In this document: positions 44,385 through 55,114 of the stretch, one piece after another
Layout: every line of letters begins with the position of its first letter
Position numbering within the stretch: position 1 is the stretch's first letter
Assembly (NCBI GenBank): GCA_029255685.2
Contig: CM055320.2
Location: forward strand, 12,572,614 to 12,636,613
Origin: Silene conica
Taxonomy: Eukaryota; Streptophyta; Magnoliopsida; Caryophyllales; Caryophyllaceae
DNA: 64,000 nt
Reading direction: 5' to 3'
Position numbers and translations under genes: made by a program
Notes under the pieces: model-generated
Databases searched by the model: none
Told to the model about the DNA's origin: nothing
Seen by the model: only the letters and a program-made list of their open reading frames with translations

Positions 44385-47363
44385 CTATTCTTCCAATAGA
44401 ATCTTGAGATTTTGAAGTCCTTCTGCGGAAATGCTTCGTCTGACTCTCATCTTCTGTGGCACAATCGGGGGTGGTGGATCCAAGTGAAAGCTTATCATAA
44501 CAACAGTCACATTGTCCATTGCCAGTCTCTTTATTGCTTCCTCAACCATTTCCTTGCAACATAACTTGATGTCGTTGTGCTTCTGAAGTCGCCTCCGGGC
44601 AAAATCCACAGCATTTTGGTTACTAAACACATCCCAAATTCCATCAGATCCGATTATTAAAAACTCATCTTCTTTGCTTAACGTTATCAGGTTGAGTTCA
44701 GGTTCTGCACTTAGAGGCCCGTCATTATTATCTTTATGCTTCATTCCCTCAAGATGCCAGTCTCCAAGAGCCCTTGTCACCGCCAACTGCCCGTTTAGGT
44801 ACCCATCTTCCACATACCCTCCCAAGGCTTCTACCCTCGTCCTTTCGTTTCTACAGAAAGGCCTGTGGTCTTTAGACATCTCCATAGCCAGTCCACGTCT
44901 CGAAAGCACAGCTCGGCTGTCTCCAGCATTTGCTACAAGTAAAGATCTGACCACGTGTCACACGTTTTAGTACATATGAATGGAGAGAACAACCTTTTGG
45001 GTTATGCTCGTGTAATTACTTTCATCATCCCATTAGAAAAAAAGATAACTAATTTACGTGATCAACAAACATGTTATTACTTTCCTTCGCAATGGAACCA
45101 GAGACTATTTGGCTTTCAAATGATGGAAATAAATTAAAATGGTCTACAAAACTATTTGCGTGTTTTTATATTGTATAGTTGCAGTCGGTCAATTCATTTG
45201 TCAATGCAATTTTCATAAAAGTTTATCCAGGGGCTAAGGTGATGTTTTGTACTTGAAATCCATAGGAATATCTGAAAATGGGATTGCCCGAGTTGATAAA
45301 ATGCTACTCACCCATATTATACTCTTCAGCAGTTTAGCTCATCAATTAGGGCATGAAAAATTATCTAGGGAGAAAAAGAATATTGTATGAATGGAATATA
45401 AAGAGTTTTAATAAGTATAGTGGCCTACCTGCCGAAGATCATAGCGGTGATTGCAGTAGTTCCAGAAGACTGAGAAGAGCCCACAGACCATGAGTGTGCC
45501 AGTGCAGCATCAGTCTCCATAAATGACCTTGTGACAACTTTCTCCAGCTCTGATGGAAATTCGGCATCTTCAAATATGACTTTTGGAAGGTGGTCACGAA
45601 CGAATTGGGCAGCAGCATGTCCACCATGACCATCAAATACCTGTTCATTAACCTCTTACCTTTCTATATTGTTTTAATGCACTAATCTCTAGGATTTTTG
45701 TCTCTTCCTTAACCTAACTTGGTTTAGTCTATTATCTATCTTGATATAGCCAATGGTAAACAAAAGAAACAGCAGAACATTTAAAAACAATCGAGAAGCT
45801 GAGTTCTGAACTGCAATTGCTAGAGCAATATTACTGCAGTATTTGGTCTCAGTTTCTGCGTTAACAACAATTATTTATCTAAACTGTTTCAACCAGATAA
45901 TCTATCCTAGCTTTCTGATCCATTAGGTGTGTTTCTTACATTGACAAAATCGAACTGACCATATCAGAACTACCTCATGTAATGCTAAGAAAGAAACTTA
46001 CCCCGTAAAAAGAGACAACTTTTTCATTGTCTTGTTTATGGCCATAATTTTGTGCTAAATCAGCTATGCATACATGGGTATCCTCCATGTGATTACGTCC
46101 CCCAATGTCAGACCACTCGCCTGATCGGAGAATTGGCTGGAAGCCTGAATTTATGTTTGCATCCGGAGCAACTGTTGTGTTTTCACAAATGCTTTCTAGC
46201 TGCAAGAGAAAATTGCAGGATTCAACAAAAGAACATCACTCATCTGACAGAAATTAGACCTTGATACACGACACATGACCACACCCTTTGATAATGTGTC
46301 GCATTTCTGTTTTATACTATAGTAAATACATCAACCACCAAATAATCAACCCAATTGAAATTGAAAGTACCCCATTCAGTACAACTGTCATGCCATCATT
46401 GTCAGTATGATCAGACAACTCGCTGCTTCGAGGAAAACGAAAGTCAGAAGATGAATGTTTTTTATGTTCCACAGTATTAAATTTCAAATGATCATCATTT
46501 TCTCAATACAGCTCAATTTCAAACAGCTTGCTACAGTCTACAAGTCAATGAACAATAGAAAGCCTGCTTAATCATGAGGTAGGTGATGACTATTCCACTA
46601 GTTGGCAATTTGGTAAAAAGCAGATTGACAATCAACAACATGCAACAACTCAAATGGGTGATTAATGGATTACAACGTGCCTCAATGACTCCTGCAAATT
46701 GCGAGGTAAAGATGGGTTCGGATATACAAAAAATGCTAAAATTAGATCCTGAAATTTAGATGCAAAAAACAAAATGAATCTTTATATAATGATGAACAAA
46801 CTCTGCCAATTAATAATAACAGAACAATAAATACAAACAGCAGCAATTGGGTTTCAAATACTGAACTTTATAAAGAAGTGGAAGACCAATAAGAATAGAC
46901 ATAAACATAGAAAAGTTTGGTCCTTTCTAAATAAAGGAAACTAAGAAACTTGAACCAATCAATAATTGATGCTTACCTTACAAAAGAAGCAATCTTTTTA
47001 TTCAACAAACACAATTCCAAATTACCAATTACCAAACTTCTCATCATCAATGCATGTAATGTAACCAAAAATCACATTCGAGGGTTTAGATGTACGCAGT
47101 CTTACCCTTCTTATCGAATCAGAGAGAGATTGTTTCCAGACGACCCATGATACAAAAAAAACAATGCATCTAAGAAATGAGATTCTTACAGCAGATGAAG
47201 CTGAATTCTCCATGTGGGTATGCAAGAAATGAGCTTCAGAAGGAGGAGAATGACTGTTGATCATACCATCATCATCATTATTGTTATTATTATTGTTATT
47301 TTCAGCAAGATTTAAGCTTTTCTGCAAATCTTCATCACCTGAATCAGAGTCTTGAACACACAT
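44385..47363 (-). CDS. Protein phosphatase 2C (clade-G-like, PP2C-27-type)
   Basis: Proposed exons on the minus strand: 47190-47363, 46371-46418, 46002-46199, 45429-45640 and 44385-44946, giving 397 residues. Phases fit, but the acceptor of exon 2 (46418) was chosen because it keeps the frame; a nearby CAG acceptor would not. Catalytic PP2C motifs are all present: GGRNHMEDTH (~109-116), VFDGHGG (141-147), NAGDSRAVL (~217-225), TRALGDW (~268-274), GSDGIWD (~310-316) and DNVTVV near the end. The N-terminal 75 residues are acidic and Asn-rich, with an (N)8 tract. PP2Cs are Mg/Mn-dependent Ser/Thr phosphatases. Clade G members act in stress and abscisic-acid signalling in Arabidopsis, which is only an analogy here. 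Confidence 0.9.
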
Positions 47364-48351
47364 TTTGTTAGTTTTATAATAGTATATGTGAGAGGCAGGG
47401 TAATATGGTTCAGCTGCTGTGCTCCTTTATTTTTGCAACTTGTAAAAATGCAGTAAATGTGTGTGTGCTTTTGTTGCTGATGCTATAAAGCAACAGACTC
47501 AACTCACACCACTTGCTGACTACTAACCAGAATAGAAAGGGGAAGGAAGAGGTTAAACTTTGGTTGTGCATACAAGATTCTTAGCATATAAAGAGAGATC
47601 CTTTTTATGCAAGTAAATTGGGTGCTGTTAAACACTCAAGTAAATTGGATTAGGTAAGCTCCTCTCCATAACTTTAAAAAAAAAAAAAAGAATGGTCCAA
47701 CTGTCACAATTTGGTTTAGTCAAAATTCGATCTGATTAACAGAATATATAAATATAAATAAGTTAGTCTGACATAGTATAACACCATGTTATTTTGTTTT
47801 TAAATGTCGTGTAGTTTACGCTACAAGGATGAGTGAATTGGAAAAATAAGAATTTGATGACCTAGCCTTATGATTGTTAATTTGTTATAAACTAGCATAA
47901 ATCAATTTCTTATATGTTAAGGAAATAATTTTTGAGTAATTCATATGAATTGTTTTAATTATGTGTTTTAGTACTTGTTACAAATTCATACTACCCGTAC
48001 TATTTATGGATCGTATGTAATATTATGGTTATTCTTAAAAACTGTCATATTAAATTAAAATAATTTTCACAAAAATTGAAACAATTCTCATTTATTATTG
48101 TTAGATTGCGTCTAGAGCAATGCTTTTAAGCTCAGACACCCTTTAATGACAAATTACAATAGATTTAGCTTATATGACCTCTGATAACATATAAATATTG
48201 TAATATTAATTATTTTATTATTTAGTAATTACTTATTTTATTTCAAGCTACATAGCTTGACAATGCTACACCGGTTTGCAAGCGGTAGCATATTTTTGTA
48301 CTCCATTGGTGAGCAACACAATTTATAATTTACAATAATTGCAAATAGGTC
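47364..48351. other. PP2C upstream region
   Basis: The promoter and 5' UTR of the PP2C gene should lie here. The sequence is AT-rich, with an A-run at about 47672. No other gene or element is supported before the hAT shell begins. Confidence 0.5.
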
Positions 48352-49722
48352 CTTATATGTAGGGGTGTTCATTCAGTGTTCGAAACCCAAAGACCCGATC
48401 GGACCGAATTTTATTTGGTTCGGTCCACGGTCCACCTATTTGCTCTGGTTTGGTCTTCGGTCCGGTCTTGGACCAAACCGAATGGATCACGGACCGGACC
48501 ATGGATCGAACTTATATGAGAAATGAATTTTCTAAATTATAATATTATTGATTTTATTTTTACTTTGTTTACATGTATTAGAGCAACTCCAATGGACAAC
48601 CACAACCTTATGTAGCTTGAATTTCCACCTCATCATTTCAAGCAACCTTGCATCCTGGCTACAAAGTAGTCCAATGGTGAGCTACAATACCTTGTAGTTC
48701 GTATAGATCCCACAAGTCAGATTAATATCATTAAATGTATATAATTTTGCAATAACTAGAAATACATAACTTGTCATATAAAGTGTTTTAAATAATATAA
48801 TTGTTTGCAGTTTTTTTTTAAAAGACGATACGAAGAAAAAAATATATATATTAAAGAAGGTTAATTTTGAAAGTAGGTTTCAAAAACCAACTTTCAAATT
48901 AAAAAAAAATAGTTTGAGCATAGCAAATGTAGTCGATGTCTTGGAAAAGCAGAGAAAAATAGGAAGTGAATAATTGTATCCCAAAAAAATGGATAAGTTG
49001 GTTAAATTGAGTGACTTCACGCACCAATCAAAATAATAGTTTACACCAATCTCCTTTTTTTTTTTTTTTTTTTTGTAGAAAAGCAAGGATCTTTTATATA
49101 TATATAGAAATTGAATCACGTGAGGCACCCTTCTTAGGGTGAGGCCGCTGTACTCATCATAGCCGTCAGATCTAAAAACAACAGACGCACCAGATTCTAA
49201 CACGTGTCCTCCCTACAAAACTCATCTAATGACTTTCGTATTCCACTCATGCTCATTTAATCTGTAAACTCATCTAACCTCACTTTCTCTCTCTACAACA
49301 ACAATGGCGATCAAGGTTTATTTTCTTCTTCACTCTCGTGCTCATCGCATCTCCATTTATCCAAGGTACTTCCTTTTTCTCTACTTTCAGATCTTCGTAA
49401 CTTCATTTGCACTAATTATATTCATTTATTTACTGTATTCTTTGATTACATTTTTCGCATTCATCGACCTGTGTTATTGATTTATTATGTTTTCGGTATG
49501 ATTGATGATTATTTTCACAGTTGATTGATTAGTTCAAATTTTGATTTTGATTTGATTTATATGATATTCATGTGTTCGGGAATTTCCGTTTCCTTCTAAT
49601 TTACCGATCGTCATCGAACTTAATTTACCGATCATCATCAAGATTTTACTGTCTCTCGCATTCCTACGCCTTTTCAATTCGAATTACTTGTTCATCAATG
49701 TCTTCTTGCAGATTTGCAATTG

Positions 49723-50178
49723 TTACTTGTTAGATTTTAGCATGTCGATTGTCGCTCTTGCTTTCTTCAATTCAGCCTCTTTTGTGCCTGTTTCCAATTT
49801 TACGCGTTCCACTTCAGCAAACGCATTTCTAATTTGCAATGTGCTTCGGAGATATTCTTCCCGATATCTCAGGTCTAAAGCTTCTAAAGTCAATTTCAAT
49901 TGGCCAGCCTCTGATTTTAATGCATTAAGTTCAGCTCTAATCTCCATTGTTTTAGTAGATTCCTGTTTCTCGCCACCTTCATTCTGTTCTTCGCTCCTAG
50001 TTTGCAGCTTCTCTTCGAGTTCCATCACCAAATTTTCCAGAGAACTTGTTTTTTCTTTCGATTTTACTAACTCTAAGGCTAAATTGTCATAAGCCTCCTT
50101 CGCTCTGAGCCCTTCAGACCGTAGAGACTTTGCAATTGTCGTGGATTCTTCTAATTGAATCTGGGTTTCCCGAGCCAC
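49723..50178 (-). pseudogene. Captured ICR/RIP-like coiled-coil gene fragment
   Basis: The open frame of 151 residues on the minus strand is a continuous coiled coil. Its blocks ARETQIQLEES, LNALKSEAGQLKLTLEALD and STLQIRNAFAEVERVK match interactor-of-constitutively-active-ROP proteins. Those plant adaptors link ROP GTPases to the cytoskeleton or exocyst. Only the C-terminal half of such a protein is present. A splice acceptor-like TTTGTCTGCAAATTCAAG precedes it on the minus strand. Its position between the ends of a TIR element suggests transposon capture. The frame is open, so expression as a chimeric transcript is conceivable but not shown. Confidence 0.7.
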
Positions 50179-50594
50179 TTGAATTTGCAGACAAATTATG
50201 AAAATACTCGTACAGTTTATCCATTGAGCTAAATACTCCAGATTTTGATGTGTTAATTGAATTGTATGTGTTTGATTTTACTGTCGCTCGTATTTGTACG
50301 CTCCTTACGGTTCATGAATTAAGTTATATGCTCCTTAAACTTGGTCATCATAAGTGGTTAAAATTAACTTCTCTGCTCTTTTCCTTATTTTGTGAATCTC
50401 AGACATTTTTTTGTGAATTTTAGAGCTTGTTTTATGAACCTAGAAGACAATATTCCGAAACTTGCTTCTAAGTGTTTGAAATCACATGTTTTGTTCTTCC
50501 TACTATTTTGTGAATTTTATAGACCTCGTTTCGGAATTTTACAGCTTGTTTTATTTGCTTCATAGACAAGTAAGACAACATGGTGCAGGATTAA

Positions 50595-50780
50595 CCCTAA
50601 GGCACAAAATCAAGTCCAAGATTCACAATATTAGGTCTAGGATTCACAAAATTAGGTTCAGGATTCACATGATTAGGTCCAAGATTCACAAGATTAGGTC
50701 AAGAGTTCATAAGATTAGATCCAAGATTCACAAAATCAGGTTGAGACATCACAAGATCAGGCCCAGGATTCACAAGTTTT
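50595..50780 (+). repeat. ~20-bp tandem repeat around AGATTCACAA
   Basis: About eight units are variants of CCAAGATTCACAAGATTAGGT. They translate to a repetitive KIHKIRSR-type peptide, which is an artefact. The core AAGATTCAC reappears inside the larger minisatellite downstream. Confidence 0.85.
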
Positions 50781-50829
50781 TTGAAGTGTTTCTTATTTTT
50801 TATTGCGTGAACTGATTTTTGCACTATAT

Positions 50830-50898
50830 CATCTATTAGCTCAAAGGGTAGAGCATAGCGCTATTGCGCAAGGTGTGGGTTCGAGTCCCATATAGATG
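50830..50898 (+). other. tRNA-like sequence (pseudo-tRNA)
   Basis: The 69 bases fold as a near-complete cloverleaf. Acceptor arms are CATCTAT/ATAGATG (7 bp, perfect), the D-arm is GCTC-GAGC, and the T-arm is GTGGG-TTCGAGT-CCCAT. The A-box TAGCTCAAAGGG and B-box GGTTCGAGTCC are good. The anticodon arm TAGCG/CGCAA leaves a six-base loop and one mismatch, so it is unlikely to be a working tRNA. It lies between two minisatellites within the TIR element. Confidence 0.65.
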
Positions 50899-50929
50899 AA
50901 AATATATATGTCCAATGTCAAATGTTTAT

Positions 50930-52150
50930 TTGTTAGATTCACAAACATTTTAAGTCTAAGTTTCACGAAATAAGGTCCCGATTTCACAAATTAAGGTCCA
51001 AGATTCACGAAATAAGAAATTATACATTTCGTGAGTAAAAAAACATTTTAAATCCAAGTTTCACGAAATAAGGTCCCGGTTTCACAAATTAAGGTCCAAG
51101 ATTCACGAAATAAGAAATTAAACATTTTGTGAGTAAACAAACATTTTATGTCCAAGTTTCGCAAAATAAGTTCCCGGTTTCACAAATCAAGGTCCAAAAT
51201 TCACAAAATAAAAAATTATACATTTTATGAATAAACAAACATTTTAAGTCCAAGTTTCACGAAATAAGGTCCCGGTTTCACAAATTAATGTCCAAAATTC
51301 ACGAAATAAAAATTAAACATTTTGTGAATAAACAAATATTTTAAGTTTAAGTTTCACGAAATAAACTCCCGGTTTCACAAATTAAGGTCCAAGATTCATG
51401 AAATAAGAAATAAAACATTTCGTGAATAAACAAACATTTTAAGTCTAAATTTCACGAAATAAACTCCCGGTTTCACAAATTAAGGTCCAAGATTCACGAA
51501 ATAAGAAATTAAACATTTTTGTGAGTAAATAAAAATTTTAAGTCCAAGTTTCACGAAATAAGGTTCCGGTTTCACAGATTAAGGTCCAAGATTCACGAAA
51601 TAAGAAATTTTACATTTTGTAAATAAACCAACATTTTAAGTCCAAGTTTCACGAAATAAGGTCCCGGTTTCACAAATTAAGGTCCAAGATTCACAAAATA
51701 AGAAATTAAACATTTTGTGAAAAAACAAACATTTTAAGTCCAAGTTTCACGAAATAAGATACCGATTTCACGAATTAAGGTCCAAGATTCACAAAATAAG
51801 AAATTATACATTTCGTGAGTGAACAAACATTTTAATTTCAAGTTTCACGAAATAAGGTTCCGGTTTCACAAATTAAGGTCCAAGATTCACGAAATAAGAA
51901 ATTAAACATTTGGTGAGTGAACAAACATTTTAATTTCAAGTTTCACGAAATAAGGTTACGATTTCACAAATTAAGGTCCAAGATTCACGAAATAAGAAAT
52001 TAAACATTTTGTGAGTAAACAAACATTTTAAGTCCAAGTTTCACGAAATAAGGTCCCGGTTTCACAAATTAAAGTTCAAGATTCACGAAATAAAAAATTA
52101 TATATTTTGTGAGTAACAAATATTTTAAGTCCAAATTTCACGAAATAAAA
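50930..52150 (+). repeat. ~97-bp minisatellite of TTTCACGAAATAAGG units
   Basis: About twelve copies of a unit contain, in order, AAGTCCAAGTTTCACGAAAT, then AAGGTCCCGGTTTCACAAAT, then TAAGGTCCAAGATTCACGAA, then ACATTTTGTGAGTAAACAAA. Each unit itself holds three diverged TTTCAC or ATTCAC sub-blocks, so it grew from a shorter repeat. It ends about 180 bp before the right end of the element. Confidence 0.9.
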
Positions 52151-52324
52151 AAAAGAACAAAATGGATAATTTTTTTAGGTAGAGAAAATATTTGGGCCAA
52201 ATAAAATGCTAGAAATGACCCATAATTTCCATCCCATTGAAATTAGTTCAATGAACATTGAAAATCATGTGCAACATAATAAGGGTTCGGCGGCCTCACC
52301 GTAATAGGCGGCCTCACGTGATTC

Positions 52325-52327
52325 GGC

Positions 52328-52407
<80 letters not shown>
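52325..52407. repeat. (CT)n then (TA)n microsatellite
   Basis: About 25 bases of CT repeats are followed by about 50 bases of TA repeats, at the right boundary of the TIR element. Confidence 0.95.
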
Positions 52408-52409
<2 letters not shown>

Positions 52410-52411
<2 letters not shown>

Positions 52412-52860
52412 TGGAGTTACAAAACAAGACCCTATACAAGACTACAAGGAAGCCAGAGTAGCTCCCTTAAAAAAAACCCAATGGAAAAAAAATAGATAGA
52501 TCTAAACCAGATACTATCTAGCCAGAAAAACATTGAAAGTCAATGTAGAAAAAACTGGCACAAACAATTGCAGAGTACAACTGCTCGTAAAACACAACTC
52601 GCTAGTACAATCTCTTCCTAACAGTAGCTTCATCAAAACCACTTGAGTTGTGCACCATTCGGATATTCACTTGAGCAACAATAGCCTGAGTAAACTGCTC
52701 CACAGTTCGTGAATGGTTCTTAAAGATTATAGCATTCCTCTCTTGCCACAAGTAGTAGAGAGTAGTGACCAAACTACTCCTCCGCCTCCTTTTAATCCAA
52801 CTGCGGCCTCGATCATGATTAGCATACCTTGCTACTAAGGGGGGTCTGCCTACTGTTGAT
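52410..52860 (-). pseudogene. LINE (L1-type) 3' end, reverse-transcriptase C-terminal fragment
   Basis: On the minus strand the open frame from about 52850 to a TAG at 52602-52604 encodes the C-terminal zf-RVT-like tail of plant LINEs, with the YYLWQERNAIIF motif followed by SRTVEQFTQAIVAQV. About 190 bases of 3' UTR follow. The reverse transcriptase domain is absent. The upstream part is truncated near 52860, as is usual for 5'-truncated LINE copies. Confidence 0.8.
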
Positions 52861-53398
52861 GCAATATGCAGAAGAGGGATGAATCTAATCTCCTATTTTT
52901 ATTCTACCCATTTTCACATTTTTAGGTCTAGCTATATGCTTGGGAAAGCAGGTATTGCTTTCAGGCATACTTTATTTTCTCATCCTCAATGGTAAGCTAG
53001 TAGCTAGATAATTTAGATTAATTGCAAGCAAGTCCTTAAATTACACCATTGGAGTTGCTCTTATAAGATGTATAATTATTTAGTTAAATCTAGTAAAAAG
53101 ATAATGGTGCTTATTTTGATTGTTAAGAACTTTTCAAGTTCTAATTTTACATGTTAAATCATGTCAATGACAATCATATTTAGTCCAATTTGGTCCATTT
53201 GATCCGTTCCGGTCCGGTCCACAATTTTTTTTGGCCCGGACCGGACCACACCAACAGTATTACGGTCCGGTCCTCGGTCCACCTTGTATCCCTTATTTGG
53301 TTTCGGTTCAGAGCCGGTTCGGTTCGGTCCCGTACCAATCAACATCCCTACTTATAGGAAATCATTTAAGTTTCTCTTAGTAAACATGTAAATTTATA

Positions 53399-53668
53399 CT
53401 CCCTCCTGCCCAAGATAAGTGTCCCGTTGTTCGTTTAAGTTTATTCATCAAAGTGTCTCGTTGTGTAACTTTAGTAAGTTTTTGGGCTGTGTTATTACCT
53501 TATACCCTTCCCTATTTTCATATATTACCCACCCACCCCTTTCTCTTACAAATCCTAACCTTTCTCTCCAATCTACATACCCCTACACTACACAAAATAT
53601 TAAACAAGTATTATCCCTTAAATGTTGTACTTTGCAACAATGGGACCCTTATTTTAGATAGGAGGAAG
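53399..53668. mobile_element. Stowaway-type MITE (270 bp)
   Basis: The ends are CTCCCTCCTGCCCAAGATAA and, inverted, CTTCCTCCTATCTAAAATAA, flanked by TA (53397-53398 and 53669-53670). It lies just outside the hAT shell. The two small ORFs overlapping it are not genes. Confidence 0.85.
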
Positions 53669-53670
53669 TA

Positions 53671-54320
53671 TTAGTTATTTTGGTTTTTTTCTTAAATTCT
53701 TTGTCATTTATATAACTCTGATATTTTATTAACCCTTAATCAACCCTTACTAAATCAATCCCAAAATTAGAAGCAAAGAGCCGTTAATTTCCAAGAATTT
53801 TCAAAGAAATATTGGTGGCTATAAATAAAAGGTCAATGTATGTCTAAAATAATAATATAGAAAAATGCATGCAATATATATATTGGTATTAAAGATTAAA
53901 AGAGTAGGAAGTATCATTTTCAAATGGGTTGTTTGTCGGTCACTCATCGCAAATTGTCCAACGAACGTGCTCTATTTCATGCACTCAATTGCCTGTCATT
54001 TTCTGTTTATATTCAACATTCAATTTTCTTTTATTTCTTTTATTTTTTTTCTTTTATTTTTATCTTAGCTTAGCTGTTTTCTTCTGTTACTTAATCGTCT
54101 CTCCTAATCCAAAAGTCCACAAGTTTGGTACTGTCTTCCGCCTAATCTTACAAATATGTTAGTGGCATACTCTAAGGTTTTCTTTTTTTAATGGGAAAAA
54201 AGATATTACTTTTAAGTTATAATATAACAATCTCTTTAAAAAAATTCACATCGAAAAAGTAAGTATAAATTTAAGGTTATATGTCAGAAAAACCATATAT
54301 ATAAATTTATAATGACCTAA
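53671..54320. other. AT-rich spacer
   Basis: Pyrimidine-rich stretch at 54010-54070; no gene supported. Confidence 0.5.
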
Positions 54321-55114
54321 TCTCTTTCTATAAAAGGAACAACATTTCAAAGCATCCTATTGGCTATTGAAAATGAGAGAAGGACCCCCATTTTAGTTAA
54401 AATATTTAATTACTCTCTCCTCATCTTAACATTTAATTTCCCTTTCATTTATTTTATCATTTAAGCATATTTCAAAATTTATTTTCTTATATTATATGTT
54501 TATATGATTATCTTATGTTTGTTCTTATATGTGATTATATTACAAGTTACAATGCCGATGACTTTAATAGTGTAAAAGAAGCCCAAATATTCAAATTCAG
54601 ACTTTTATCTGTAAAAAAATTTAATAGTCGTCAAAACAGAAACAGTAATTAAAAAAAATCACGATTTTAATTATTTATCATAAATAGAATAAAAAGTTAA
54701 CAATAATAATAACACCAAATTCATGAAATTCACTATAAACCCATAAATTCAAATTACCAAATTTATATACATTTTTAACAAACGGAAAGATGAACACATT
54801 CTTTTGTAAACATAAAAAGGAAGAATAATAATTAACTTTCCATGATTCGTATAGAAAAATATTGTTTTGGGGATTTTAAAAATAAAACAACAATTATCTG
54901 AGCGAATTATTAAAGAATTATATCGAATTGATACAAAAGCGAATTGCGAATTTGTTCGCTTGAATCAATTCAGAATTCGGAGGGGGTGAGTGAATTTGGT
55001 ATCCCTATCAATAACTATATCATGTTATTTGTGTAGTTATTATATATCTCACATTTTTTGTCTTTTGTGATTTTTATTACGACCCGTGCATTTTTTGCAC
55101 TGGAATAAAACTAG
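54321..55114 (+). mobile_element. Non-autonomous Helitron (794 bp)
   Basis: It begins A|TCTCTTTCTATAAAAGGAAC and ends with the hairpin GTGCATTTTTTGCAC (55086-55100) and CTAG|T. Both ends match the intronic Helitron at 37086-38163. No coding content. Confidence 0.85.

Larger units (their letters stand above)
49107..52330. mobile_element. TA-microsatellite-targeted TIR element, member 1, with captured gene fragment
   Basis: The left end is GAAATTGAATCACGTGAGGC after TATATATA. The right end, inverted, is GAGGCCGAATCACGTGAGGC, preceded by a CT then TA run. Both ends carry the palindrome TCACGTGA and a second GTGAGGCCGC box about 25 bases in. It contains an ICR-like coding fragment (49723-50178), a tRNA-like sequence (50830-50898) and a long minisatellite (50930-52150). 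The two ends are distinguishable (GAAATTG versus GAGGCCG). Superfamily is uncertain; no transposase was seen. Confidence 0.7.
48584..53056. mobile_element. Tourist-like element nested in the hAT shell
   Basis: The inverted ends GAGCAACTCCAATGG (left, about 48584) and CCATTGGAGTTGCTC (right, ending about 53056) are each flanked by TTA. The GAGCAACTCCAATGG terminus is a common plant PIF/Harbinger MITE end. Its arms near 48600-48700 and 52980-53040 share CAAGCTAC/TAGCTAG-like sequence. The rest is later insertion. Confidence 0.75.
48360..53350. mobile_element. Non-autonomous hAT-type shell (~5 kb) with nested elements
   Basis: The left end is TAGGGGTGTTCATTCAGTG and the right end, inverted, is TAGGGATGTTGATTGGTAC. 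The flanking octamers are CTTATATG (48352-48359) and CTTATAGG (53351-53358), identical at seven of eight. Both subterminal zones are full of GGACCG/CGGTCC motifs. No transposase is present. Most of its length comes from later insertions. Confidence 0.85.

Noticed and set aside
50830..50898. Functional tRNA gene
   Set aside because: Anticodon loop has six bases and a mismatch in its stem; kept as a tRNA-like sequence only.
50930..52150. CRISPR-like or satellite array
   Set aside because: Head-to-tail units without spacers and confined between the ends of one transposon, so a minisatellite.
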